DNA from: Vagococcus carniphilus
GTDB taxonomy: Bacteria; Bacillota; Bacilli; Lactobacillales; Vagococcaceae
Length of the DNA: 64,000 bases
Assembly: GCF_014397115.1 (NCBI RefSeq)
Contig: NZ_CP060720.1
Location: 1,876,001 to 1,940,000 of the forward strand
Direction of reading: 5' to 3'
The notes below the pieces were generated by a model that did no database searches, was not told the origin of the DNA, and saw only the letters and a list, made by a program, of their open reading frames with translations. Of the stretch, positions 46,213 to 55,200 are shown one piece after another. The position numbers were made by a program, and so were the translations under genes. The stretch's first letter is position 1; every line of letters begins with the position of its first letter.

Positions 46213-47781
46213 TTAATTTATTCGATTATTTTTCATTTTAAACTGTTTCGTACTTAGTTTCTCAACGAAATAACGATCATGGCTAACCATAACAATTGTT
46301 CCTTTAAAGGTTTCTAACTGACTTTCTAGCCATTCTCTTGTTAAGATATCTAAATGGTTGGTTGGTTCATCTAAAACCAAGCAATTAACCGATTTATTCA
46401 TTAAACAAGCTAGCTCTAATCTTACTTTTTCTCCACCACTAAGATTACCTACCTGTTTAAACACGTCTTCTTGAGTAAAGTAAAAATACGATAGAATTCT
46501 TCGAGCATCTTCTTCAATCAGAGGTACTTGCCCTTTAAAGTAATCAAGTACAGTTTGATTGGCATTTTCATAAGTGATGACTTGAGATAAATAACCAATC
46601 TGAACACTTGGTCCAATTTTAATGTCACCTGAATTGATTGCTTCATTTCCTAACAAACATTTTATTAAAGTTGATTTGCCTGCTCCATTGTCTCCAATAA
46701 TCGCTAAATGATCGCCTCTAAAAACATTAAAAGAAATATCAGAAAAAATGATTTGTTCTCCGTAAGACTTAGAAACACTACTTAATTGAATAACCTCTTT
46801 TCCAGATTTTTCTTGAGTGATAAAGCCTTGCTCCTTAGAAACTTTCCTTTCTTTACTAGGATGTGAAATTTTATCCATTGTATCTAATTGTTTCTCTAAA
46901 CGTTTTGCTTTTTTAAAATGCTTTTCATTGTCACTAATAGCTCCCCAATGTCTGAAACGTCTAATCGCATCTTCAACTTGTTTAATTTCTTTTTGTTGGA
47001 GTAAATAATTCTTTTTCAACTCGTCTAACTCTTTTTTTCGTTGCTCTTTAAAAACTGTATAATTTCCTTTATAGCTCTTCAGACTACCTTCATCAATAAG
47101 TAAAACAGAAGTTGCAACTTGGTCTAAGAAATATCTATCATGAGAAACAATAACGACTAACTGCTTACTATGCTTCAAATGGTTCTCCAACCAAGTAAGG
47201 CCTGATACATCTAAATGGTTAGTCGGCTCATCTAAAAGTAAAATATCATTATTTTCAAGTAAACATCTTGCTAGCTTAGCTAGTGTTTGTTCCCCTCCAC
47301 TTAAGGAGCAAATGGACTCATCTAGTAAGTGGTCAATCTTTAAACCTGTTGCAATACTTTTAATTGATTCCTCAATTGTATAACCATCTTTTTCTATAAA
47401 AGTTTCTTGCAAGTTACCGTATCTAATCATTAAGCGTTCAAGTTCCTGTTCACTTGCTTCAGTCATTTGGGACTCCATTTGAACTAATTGACTTTGAATA
47501 GATTTGATTTCTTTTTGTCCATTAAAAATGTAATCATAAACTTTTTCTTGGCTATCAACTAGACTATTTTGCTCTAAGTAGCTGATTTGTTGATTTTTTG
47601 AAATAGAAACATGTCCAGCGTCCACTCCTTCAACCCCAGCAATTATTTTAAGTAGAGTTGATTTTCCAGTTCCATTATTTCCCACTAAGGCGACTTTATC
47701 TCCGTCATTTAATTGCGCATTAACCTCATTAAATAATTGATTGCCAAACATTGTTTTATTAATTTGATTTAGTTGTAACAT
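46213..47781 (-). CDS. ABC-F family ATPase (candidate antibiotic-resistance ribosome protection factor)
   Basis: This 522-aa protein has two ABC ATPase domains and no membrane segment. Walker A: GNNGTGKST and GDNGAGKST; signatures LSGGEQTLAKLA and LSGGEKVRLELA; Walker B LLLDEPTNHLDVSG and LVLDEPTNHLDILT. A charged linker (about 235-305, with RRFRHWGAISDN) lies between the domains, where resistance ABC-F proteins reach the peptidyl-transferase centre. ATG at 47781 follows GAGGATATT; the frame is open to 47814 but that would start in a terminator. The attenuator upstream supports drug-induced expression. Subtype (Lsa, Vga, VmlR, others) cannot be fixed by eye. Confidence 0.85.
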   Translation of the reverse strand: MLQLNQINKTMFGNQLFNEVNAQLNDGDKVALVGNNGTGKSTLLKIIAGVEGVDAGHVSISKNQQISYLEQNSLVDSQEKVYDYIFNGQKEIKSIQSQLVQMESQMTEASEQELERLMIRYGNLQETFIEKDGYTIEESIKSIATGLKIDHLLDESICSLSGGEQTLAKLARCLLENNDILLLDEPTNHLDVSGLTWLENHLKHSKQLVVIVSHDRYFLDQVATSVLLIDEGSLKSYKGNYTVFKEQRKKELDELKKNYLLQQKEIKQVEDAIRRFRHWGAISDNEKHFKKAKRLEKQLDTMDKISHPSKERKVSKEQGFITQEKSGKEVIQLSSVSKSYGEQIIFSDISFNVFRGDHLAIIGDNGAGKSTLIKCLLGNEAINSGDIKIGPSVQIGYLSQVITYENANQTVLDYFKGQVPLIEEDARRILSYFYFTQEDVFKQVGNLSGGEKVRLELACLMNKSVNCLVLDEPTNHLDILTREWLESQLETFKGTIVMVSHDRYFVEKLSTKQFKMKNNRIN

Positions 47782-47812
47782 AATATCCTCTTTTCTCCAT
47801 TCGAGGATAAAC

Positions 47813-47841
47813 AAAAAAGGTCGCAGAAATTCTACGACCTT
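47813..47841 (-). terminator. Attenuator terminator in the ABC-F leader
   Basis: A 10-bp stem (AAGGTCGTAG with CTGCGACCTT, one G-U pair) and 5-nt loop is followed by TTTTTT on the minus strand. It lies between the leader ORF and the ABC-F ribosome site, so it must be read through for expression. Confidence 0.85.
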
Positions 47842-47866
47842 GTTATTTAAAATTCTCTCGAGTTTA

Positions 47867-48007
47867 TCACTGAATGGTCGTTTTCATATTTTTTTCATTA
47901 AATTTAGACACACTAATCCAATTTTTAAAAAATACGGAAATAATTGCACGACAAAGGTACAAGAATTTTAATTCTGTTTTGTTATTTAAATTGTCTGTGC
48001 TGACCAT
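47867..48007 (-). CDS. Putative 46-aa leader peptide of the ABC-F gene
   Basis: An ORF of 46 codons starts at ATG 48007, seven bases after GGGGTGA, and ends at TGA 47869-47867, about 25 bases before the attenuator stem. It begins MVSTDNLNNKTELKFLYLCR and ends NMKTTIQ. No similarity is recognised. Position between an extended -10 promoter and a terminator indicates a regulatory peptide whose translation state controls downstream transcription. The base context also holds AATGGTC at the start and GACCATT at the end, which can pair. Confidence 0.65.
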   Translation of the reverse strand: MVSTDNLNNKTELKFLYLCRAIISVFFKNWISVSKFNEKNMKTTIQ

Positions 48008-48038
48008 TGAGTGTTCACCCCTTTACTTATTTTTTTAT

Positions 48039-48047
48039 ATTATAGCA
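48039..48047 (-). promoter_or_regulatory. Extended -10 promoter of the ABC-F leader transcript
   Basis: TATAAT (48044-48039 on the minus strand) is preceded by TGC, giving an extended -10 (TGnTATAAT). No convincing -35 is seen, as is common for this type. It lies 31 bases before the leader ATG. Confidence 0.7.
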
Positions 48048-48081
48048 TAGATTTGAAAAATAAGCCCTAGAAAGAGTTTTT

Positions 48082-49890
48082 TTATTCAACTGTTACGCTT
48101 TTAGCCAAGTTTCTTGGTTTATCTACATCCAAATCGCGTTGTAAACTAGCATAATACGCTAGTAATTGAAGTGGAATAACTGTCACAAGTGGAGTTACCA
48201 ACTCGTGAACATGAGGAAGTACTATGGCATCAGTTTCTTTTTCTAATCCTTCTAAAGCAATAACCAATGACTTAGCTCCACGAGACTCTACTTCTTTAAT
48301 ATTACCTCTGGTGTGACTTCCCATCTCTTTATTTGAAATTAATGCAACAACTGGTGTGCCTTTTTCAATTAAAGCGATAGTTCCATGTTTCAATTCTCCA
48401 GCAGCAAAACCTTCAGCTTGAATATAAGAAATTTCTTTTAATTTTAAAGCTCCCTCTAGAGAAACTGCATAGTCTAAACCACGACCAATATAAAAAGCAT
48501 TTCTTGTTTCATTTAAGAAACTTTGACTTAATTCAGAGTAATGATCTTTATCATCTACTAAAGATTCCATAGCAGCAGCTACAATCCCTAATTCATGAAC
48601 AATATCTAATCCCTTAGCTTTTTCTTGTCCTAATTTTTCTCCCAACGCTTTTGCTAAAAAGAGCATTACTGAAATTTGAGATGTGTAGGCTTTAGTTGAA
48701 GCTACTGCAATTTCAGGACCTGCATGCAACAATAACGTATGAGTTGCTTCACGTGAAAGAGTTGAGCCTTTCACATTTGTAATTGTTAAAGACGGTAATT
48801 TCATTTCGTTAATTTTTACAAGAACTTGGCGACTGTCTGCTGTCTCACCACTTTGTGTTAGGAAAATAAAGAACGGTTTCTTAGATAGAATTGGCATATC
48901 ATAACCCATCTCACTTGCTAAATGAACTTCAACAGGAATTTGAGTTAGTTCTTCTAACATTTTCTTACCCACTAAACCTGCATGCCAGCTAGTACCACAG
49001 CCAACTACATAAATACGGTCGCTCTCCGCCATTTCAGAGACAATCTCAACTGGAATAGTACTTTCTCCTGTTGGTGTCACATACTCTTGAATTAAAGTTC
49101 TCATTACGGCAGGTTGTTCATCGATTTCTTTTAACATGTAATGAGGATATAAACCTTTTTCAGTGTCATTCGCATCAATTTCAGCCACATAAAAATCGCG
49201 AGTTACTTCTTCATTATCTTTATTTAAAATAAGCATATTTGTTGCTGAAAGGATGATTTTTTCTCCATCCATAATTTCAACAAAACGATCTGTTTCATTA
49301 ATCATAGCCATTGCATCACTACCAACTAAATTGTAACCATCAGCTAATCCAACTAAAAGTGGACTTTTGTTTTTAGCTAGAAAAATTTGACTATCATCTT
49401 CAGTATCAATTAAAGCTAAAGCATATGAACCCTTAACTTCTTCTAACATTTTACTAAAAGCATCAATTGTTGATAAGCCTTGTTTAGAAAAATAATCAAC
49501 AACCTCAACGACAATTTCACTATCTGTATCTCCTGATAAAGTAATATCAGATAAATAAGTTTCTTTTAACCATTCAAAGTTTTCAATAACACCGTTATGG
49601 ACTAAACCGAAACGACCACTTTTTGAAAGGTGAGGGTGAGCGTTGTTCTCAGTTGGTTCTCCATGAGTTGCCCATCTTGTATGACCGATTCCAGTACCAG
49701 CAGATTCTTTATTTGCAACTAGAGCTTCTAACTCAGCCACACGACCCGGCGTTTTAGTAACAAACATTTCTTCATTATGACTAATCATAATACCTGCTGA
49801 GTCATATCCACGGTATTCTAATTTATGTAAACCATTTAATAATATATTTTTTGTATTTTGACTTCCCACTACTCCTACAATTCCACACAT
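48082..49890 (-). CDS. glmS: Glutamine-fructose-6-phosphate aminotransferase (isomerising)
   Basis: This 602-aa enzyme makes GlcN6P for peptidoglycan precursors. It starts MCGIVGVVG, so Cys2 becomes the N-terminal glutaminase nucleophile. The glutaminase domain spans about 1-230 (GHTRWATHG, HNGVIENF, SGDTDSE), followed by two SIS domains (about 280-600, with VGCGTSWHAG and TQSGETADSRQ) and ending KSVTVE. The open frame continues to 49962 through the ribozyme, but MCGIVG must be the true N-terminus. Expression is controlled by the upstream glmS ribozyme. Confidence 0.95.
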   Translation of the reverse strand: MCGIVGVVGSQNTKNILLNGLHKLEYRGYDSAGIMISHNEEMFVTKTPGRVAELEALVANKESAGTGIGHTRWATHGEPTENNAHPHLSKSGRFGLVHNGVIENFEWLKETYLSDITLSGDTDSEIVVEVVDYFSKQGLSTIDAFSKMLEEVKGSYALALIDTEDDSQIFLAKNKSPLLVGLADGYNLVGSDAMAMINETDRFVEIMDGEKIILSATNMLILNKDNEEVTRDFYVAEIDANDTEKGLYPHYMLKEIDEQPAVMRTLIQEYVTPTGESTIPVEIVSEMAESDRIYVVGCGTSWHAGLVGKKMLEELTQIPVEVHLASEMGYDMPILSKKPFFIFLTQSGETADSRQVLVKINEMKLPSLTITNVKGSTLSREATHTLLLHAGPEIAVASTKAYTSQISVMLFLAKALGEKLGQEKAKGLDIVHELGIVAAAMESLVDDKDHYSELSQSFLNETRNAFYIGRGLDYAVSLEGALKLKEISYIQAEGFAAGELKHGTIALIEKGTPVVALISNKEMGSHTRGNIKEVESRGAKSLVIALEGLEKETDAIVLPHVHELVTPLVTVIPLQLLAYYASLQRDLDVDKPRNLAKSVTVE

Positions 49891-49929
49891 ACACATTTCC
49901 AACTTTCGTTCTAATTTTTTCATTTCTGT

Positions 49930-50066
49930 TCTGCTTAATTTATCCTCTGTCAAAAACATCACTGTTTTATTTTTAAATAAATTTTTAGAATGCAGTTCCT
50001 AGAACCATCCGCCGAAATTTTCGATAAGTTCTATCCTCGTCACCTGTCTAATTCAGGTCTGGCGCT
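49930..50066 (-). ncRNA. glmS ribozyme (GlcN6P-activated self-cleaving riboswitch)
   Basis: The minus strand reads AGCGCCAGACCTG, then GACAGGTGACGAGGATAGAA, TTATCGAAAATTTCGGCGGA and a 3' hairpin, in the order of the conserved glmS ribozyme core (P1, P2, P2.1/2.2 pseudoknot, P3). Cleavage is expected between A50066 and G50065. GlcN6P acts as cofactor and the cleaved mRNA is degraded, giving feedback on GlmS. The 3' limit is approximate. Confidence 0.93.
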
Positions 50067-50122
50067 ATCCTATATAATTGGTACACTATCCTCCTAAGTA
50101 TTTTTTTAACAGAAACAAGATT

Positions 50123-50151
50123 ATTCTACTTTTATTTTAGTCTATAGTCAA
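50123..50151 (-). promoter_or_regulatory. Sigma-A promoter of glmS
   Basis: TTGACT (50146-50151), a 17-bp spacer and TAGAAT (50123-50128) on the minus strand lie about 55 bases before the ribozyme cleavage site. Confidence 0.75.
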
Positions 50152-50230
50152 TGTTTTCTATTGAATTACCAAGTTTTTAAAATAATTGGTATAGATAAGG
50201 TATTTTTTACTTTATCTAATTGGTCTAAAA

Positions 50231-50266
50231 AAAAGAAATCACCAGTATCAACTGATGATTTCTTTT
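50231..50266 (-). terminator. Terminator of the ylaN-ftsW-pyc-ylbFG operon
   Basis: An 11-bp stem (AAAAGAAATCA 50231-50241 with TGATTTCTTTT 50256-50266) is followed by T-rich sequence on the minus strand. It touches the ylbG stop codon. Confidence 0.8.
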
Positions 50267-50619
50267 TAAGACTCGTCTTCTTCAAAATCTGCTAAACGAA
50301 TTTCTGTTTTTTGCTCTTCAAATTCTAGTGGTTCTTCTTCCATTTTCTCATTACCTAATCGATTATTAAAATTCATATTAATATCAGGGCGCATTGACAT
50401 ATCAACACTTCTGACAAAAAATTGCTTTTCTAACTTTTCAATTACGGTATCAATCTCTACATCATCTACGTATAGAACAACATATTTCATTTTTTTAGAA
50501 ACATAATGAACATAACCAAAACGACGTAAATTTTTTAACTGTTTTAAACTATAAACCCAGACAATTAGACCTCTTCTAGGAACTAATTCAAGGGAATTAT
50601 CTATTTCATTAACTAACAT
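50266..50619 (-). CDS. ylbG: YlbG-family protein (UPF0298/DUF2129)
   Basis: This 117-aa cytosolic protein has the family signature RRGLIVWVYSLKQLKNLRRFG then YVHYVSKKMKYVVLYVD. Its function is unknown; YlbG is almost always next to YlbF. The last ~35 residues are acidic and variable. ATG at 50619 follows GGAGG at eight bases and overlaps the ylbF end by 11 bases; the longer frame to 50673 is not supported. Confidence 0.88.
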   Translation of the reverse strand: MLVNEIDNSLELVPRRGLIVWVYSLKQLKNLRRFGYVHYVSKKMKYVVLYVDDVEIDTVIEKLEKQFFVRSVDMSMRPDINMNFNNRLGNEKMEEEPLEFEEQKTEIRLADFEEDES

Positions 50620-51040
50620 GACAACTACCTCCACATCCTCTTTTAGCAAACTCAAAAAACGGATTGCCTGCATCGACTTTAATATCTTTTGAAATAGTAT
50701 TCGCTAGATCAAAAGTTACATAGTCTAGCATATTTTGAAGGGATGTTTCACTATACTTAAAGCCAGCGACTAATTCATTTGTATCAACTAATCTTTTAGC
50801 TTTTCTGACATCTCTTCTTTTTTCTTTAAAATCAGGAGCGTATTTTCCATATGATTCTATTTTTTCAAAAGCTTCTTTCTTTTCTAAAAATTCATTTACA
50901 ATTGATGAGACTTCTTGATTTCGGTCCATTTCAACATAAGAAGTAACATAACCTGAAACTAATTCACTACTAATAAGCTCTTTTGCAAGCTCTTCAACAA
51001 GATCCTCTATTTCAATAACTTCTTCATTATAAATCACCAT
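50609..51040 (-). CDS. ylbF: YlbF-family regulator (Y-complex subunit)
   Basis: This 143-aa helical protein is related to B. subtilis YlbF, which with YmcA and YaaT forms a complex that directs RNase Y mRNA maturation and binds Fe-S clusters. The C-terminus GCGGSCHVS holds two Cys that match the YlbF cluster-binding tail. ATG at 51040 is preferred to 51085, as the latter's extension (KKKKKLRQLK) is not family-like. It overlaps the upstream gene by 14 bases. The partners ymcA and yaaT are not in the window. Confidence 0.85.
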   Translation of the reverse strand: MVIYNEEVIEIEDLVEELAKELISSELVSGYVTSYVEMDRNQEVSSIVNEFLEKKEAFEKIESYGKYAPDFKEKRRDVRKAKRLVDTNELVAGFKYSETSLQNMLDYVTFDLANTISKDIKVDAGNPFFEFAKRGCGGSCHVS

Positions 51041-52178
51041 TATCACTACTTTCAACTGTCTTAATTTTTTCTTTTTCTTTCCCAAAGAAAGTCATTACAC
51101 CTTGTTTGTCAAAAGTTAATCCTATCCTTGAATCATTTTTATGAGCTAACTCTTCATGATAAAAACGACTGCCATACCAATTAGTTACCATAAAAGGGAC
51201 ATCGACAACTGGTGCATAAAAAATACCATGTGTTTCCTTTGGTGATAAATCTAGTTTTTTGATTAATCGAGTCGTCTCTTTTTTATTTAATACAAAAGGA
51301 GGCGTACTGATGTTAGTTTCGGAAACTTTCTTCCAATTCTTCAAATGACTTTCTTCATCAATTATCACATCAGGTTTTTCGGAAAGAAGTTCTATACCTT
51401 TTTTTGACCCCACTTGTAAAGTCGAATCCATTTGGTATTTTTTCTTATCTTCTTTTTCTCGTAATAAATTCAAAATAGTTACTAGTTGTTCTTGGTTATC
51501 TTGATTAACCTGATGCCAGTCTTTAGCTTCTAAAGGTAGTTTTTCCTGAACCTTGTTATCTTGATCCATTTGATAAGGCATGATACTTAATAGCGTATGC
51601 TTATCCAAATAACGAATTGCCATTAACTTTCCAGTTCCTTGATTTATATGTAGCATTGCAAATGTGCCATTATTAAACGCTACTAATGGTCGATAATTCA
51701 TATCATCTTCAGTCAATTCAACTTCGTATTTTTCATCACCATAACTAAAGTTAAAGTTAGAAAAAATAGTTGTAATTTCAGCTAAATCTACTAAATTCAT
51801 ATCCATTGCAAAAGGAGTTGTTTCCAAATTCTTCCCTAGAACAAAGACGCTTGAAACGACTGAATTTTTGATTTCTACTTGGTAATAATCATTTAATGAG
51901 TCTCCATAAACAAGCCATTCCGTCTGATAATAAGAAGAAAATGTTTTTTTAGGTTTAGGAAATTCTTTTAAGAATTCATCTTTTGTTTTGCCAACATAAT
52001 TTGCCATACCAGTTGTATTTAACTCATAATAAGGAACCGATTTATGAGAAATTTTTACTTTTTCAACGGATAAATCATTTTTAGGTTTGGGTTGGTTACG
52101 AGAAGATATGACTGGTTTCATATAAACAACACTCAGCACTAAAAATAAACAAACAATAAATTCAATGCTTCTTTTCAA
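51027..52178 (-). CDS. YlbC-like protein with CAP-associated N-terminal domain
   Basis: This 383-aa protein has an N-terminal signal or anchor helix (about 5-22), then a CAP-associated N domain (about 57-200, with VGKTKDEFLKEFPKPKKTFSS and YGDEKYE). The C-terminal part (about 235-370) is in the place of a CAP/SCP domain but is strongly diverged; only a weak helix (ILNLLREKEDK) and a final strand region (DSRIGLTFDKQGV) resemble it. In Bacillus ylbC also sits beside ylbF. The function is unknown. Confidence 0.65.
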   Translation of the reverse strand: MKRSIEFIVCLFLVLSVVYMKPVISSRNQPKPKNDLSVEKVKISHKSVPYYELNTTGMANYVGKTKDEFLKEFPKPKKTFSSYYQTEWLVYGDSLNDYYQVEIKNSVVSSVFVLGKNLETTPFAMDMNLVDLAEITTIFSNFNFSYGDEKYEVELTEDDMNYRPLVAFNNGTFAMLHINQGTGKLMAIRYLDKHTLLSIMPYQMDQDNKVQEKLPLEAKDWHQVNQDNQEQLVTILNLLREKEDKKKYQMDSTLQVGSKKGIELLSEKPDVIIDEESHLKNWKKVSETNISTPPFVLNKKETTRLIKKLDLSPKETHGIFYAPVVDVPFMVTNWYGSRFYHEELAHKNDSRIGLTFDKQGVMTFFGKEKEKIKTVESSDNGDL

Positions 52179-52208
52179 ATCTTCTCTCCCCTTTTAAATC
52201 ATTTATTG

Positions 52209-55200
52209 TTAAATCGTTAATTCAATTAATAAATCTCCAGATTGAATAGCTTCACCACTTTTAGCAAGAACACGTTTAACAACACCATCTCGTTTAGAAT
52301 AAATAGTTGTTTCCATCTTCATTGCTTCTGTAATTAAAAGCGCATCTCCTTTATGAACTTGCTCACCAACTTCAACTAAGACATCAAGAACAGATCCTGG
52401 CATTGTAGCACCTATATGACCTTGGTTTGTTGGTTCACATTTTTCTTTCATAATAACTTGAGATTTTATATTTTGATCTTTAATAATAATTTCACGACGT
52501 TGACCGTTTAAATTGAAGAATAACACTCGGTTACCTTCCAAATCAGGTTCACCAATCTCGTCTAGTGTAATAATCAATGTTTTTCCTTTTTCAATTCTAA
52601 CTTCGATTGTTTCACCAACACGCATTCCTTGGAAGAACGTCATTGTATCTAACAATTCTACATCTCCAAAGCTATCATGCGTCTTACAATAATCTAAGAA
52701 GACTTGAGGATACATAATATAGCTTATCACATCTTTTGAACTTGGTTCAAAACCAATGAGCTCTTTTAATTCTTTCTTAATTTCTTCAAAATCAACAGAT
52801 TCAGCCAAGCTACCTGGACGAACTTCAATTGACGGTCGACCATTTAAAATAATATCTTTCAATTCTTTAGGAAATCCTCCTGTCGGTTGACCTAAGTCGC
52901 CCTTAAAGAAACTAATAACAGATTCAGGATAGTTTAATTCTCTTCCCTTTTGATAGATATCATCTGAGGTTAAATTATTTTGAACCATAAAGAGAGCCAT
53001 ATCACCTACTACTTTAGAAGAAGGTGTCACTTTAATAATATCCCCAAATAATAAATTAACTGTTGCATACATATCTTTAATTTCTTCCCAGCGTTCTTCT
53101 AAACCAACTGCTTTTGCTTGTTGTTGTAAATTGGAATATTGACCACCAGGCATCTCATGAGAATAAACTTCTGTTTGAGGGGCACTAATACCATTTTCAA
53201 AAGGACGGTAGTAAGAACGGACATCTTCCCAATAATGATTTATTTGCTGTACATTTTCAATATCAACATTAGGTGTTCTACTACTATCATTAAGTGCATA
53301 ATATAAACTACTCATGCTAGGTTGACTTGTTGCACTACTCATAGCACTCATAGCAACATCTACAATATCCACACCAGCTTTTGTTGCTGCTGCATAGGTC
53401 ATGATGCCATTTCCAGCTGTGTCATGAGTGTGTAAATGAATCGGAACATCAACTGTTGATTTTAATTCAGTTACTAACTGATAAGCAGCTTCTGGTTTCA
53501 ATAAACCTGCCATATCCTTAATCGCAATAATATGAGCTCCCATTTTTTCTAAATCTTTAGCCATGTTCTTATAGTAAGCTAGATTGTATTTAGAACGGTT
53601 TGGATCTAACACATCTCCTGTGTAACAAATAGCAGCCTCTGCTAATTTACCAGTATCACGAACATATTGAATGCTTTTTTCCATTTGAGGTAACCAGTTC
53701 AAACTATCAAAAATTCTAAAAACATCAATTCCCTCACTTGCAGCCAGTTCGATAAATTCTTTTAAAACATTATCTGGATAATTTTGATAGCCTACTGCAT
53801 TAGATCCTCTAAATAACATTTGGAACAATGTATTTGGCATTAATTTTCTTAATTTTCTTAAACGAATCCATGGGTCTTCATTTAAAAATCGATACGCTAC
53901 ATCAAATGTAGCTCCTCCCCACATCTCACTTGAGAATAATTCTGGAATTCCTTCATCTGTTTGCTTAGCAATTCGTTTCAAATCTGTGGTTCTTACACGA
54001 GTAGCCAATAAACTTTGATGAGCATCTCTAAAAGTTGTATCCGTTAAAAGAACTTCTTCTTTATTTTTAATCCAGTCAACAACAGCTTCTTGACCTGATT
54101 GGTCTAAAATATTCTTAGCCGTTAAAATTTGAGGTCTTTCCACTATTTTTTGAGGAATTCTTGCTTCTTTTTGATATTTTTTCTTTGAAGTTTCTACACC
54201 AGGAAAACCGTTGACTGTCACTTCACCAATATACTTCATTGTTTTATTGCCACGATCTCTAACTCTTGGAAACTCAAACAACTCAGGTGATTCATCAATA
54301 AAAGTTGTAATAGCTTGACCTGATTTGAATGTCTGATGATTAATAACATTAGCTAAGAATGGAATATTAGTTTTAACTCCTCTAATTCTAAACTCTTTTA
54401 AAGCTCTTCTCATTTTCTCAATGGTTTGATCAAACGTAATCGCATGCGTACAAACCTTTACAAGTAAAGAATCAAAGAACGGCGTTACAACGGCTCCAGC
54501 AAAAGCATTTCCAATATCTAAACGAATACCATAACCACCTGGTGAACGATATGTATCAATTTTTCCAATATCTGGCATAAAATTATTTAAAGGATCTTCA
54601 GTTGTAATACGACATTGAATGGCGTATCCATGGATACTTAATTTATCTTGAGTTGGCAATCCAATTTCCCCATGTAAATTTTTTCCCATAGCAATTTGAA
54701 GTTGAGACATAACAATATCAACATCTGTTATTAATTCAGTAATGGTATGTTCTACTTGAACTCGAGGGTTTACCTCAATGAAGTAAAAATTATCGCCTTC
54801 TACCAAAAATTCAACTGTTCCAGCATTAACATAACCAACATGTTTCATTAATTTGACAGCTGCCTGACAAATCTCTTCTCGTTGTTCCTCTGACATTGAA
54901 ACACAAGGTGCTACTTCTACTACTTTTTGATGACGTCTTTGAACAGAGCAATCTCTTTCAAATAAATGAATGACATTCCCATGAGTATCTCCTAAAATTT
55001 GAACTTCAATATGTTTAGGATTTGAAATATATTTTTCGACATATACTTCATCATTGCCAAAAGCAGCTTTTGCTTCACTTTTAGCGCGATCATAACCTTC
55101 AATCGCTTCTTTTTCATCTCTTGCTACACGCATTCCTCGACCGCCGCCTCCAAGAGAAGCTTTAATCATAATAGGAAAACCAAATTCATTAGCAAAAGCT

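Noticed and set aside
49891-49962. Upstream extension of GlmS to 49962
   Set aside because: It lies in the ribozyme and would bury the Cys that must be N-terminal for glutaminase activity.
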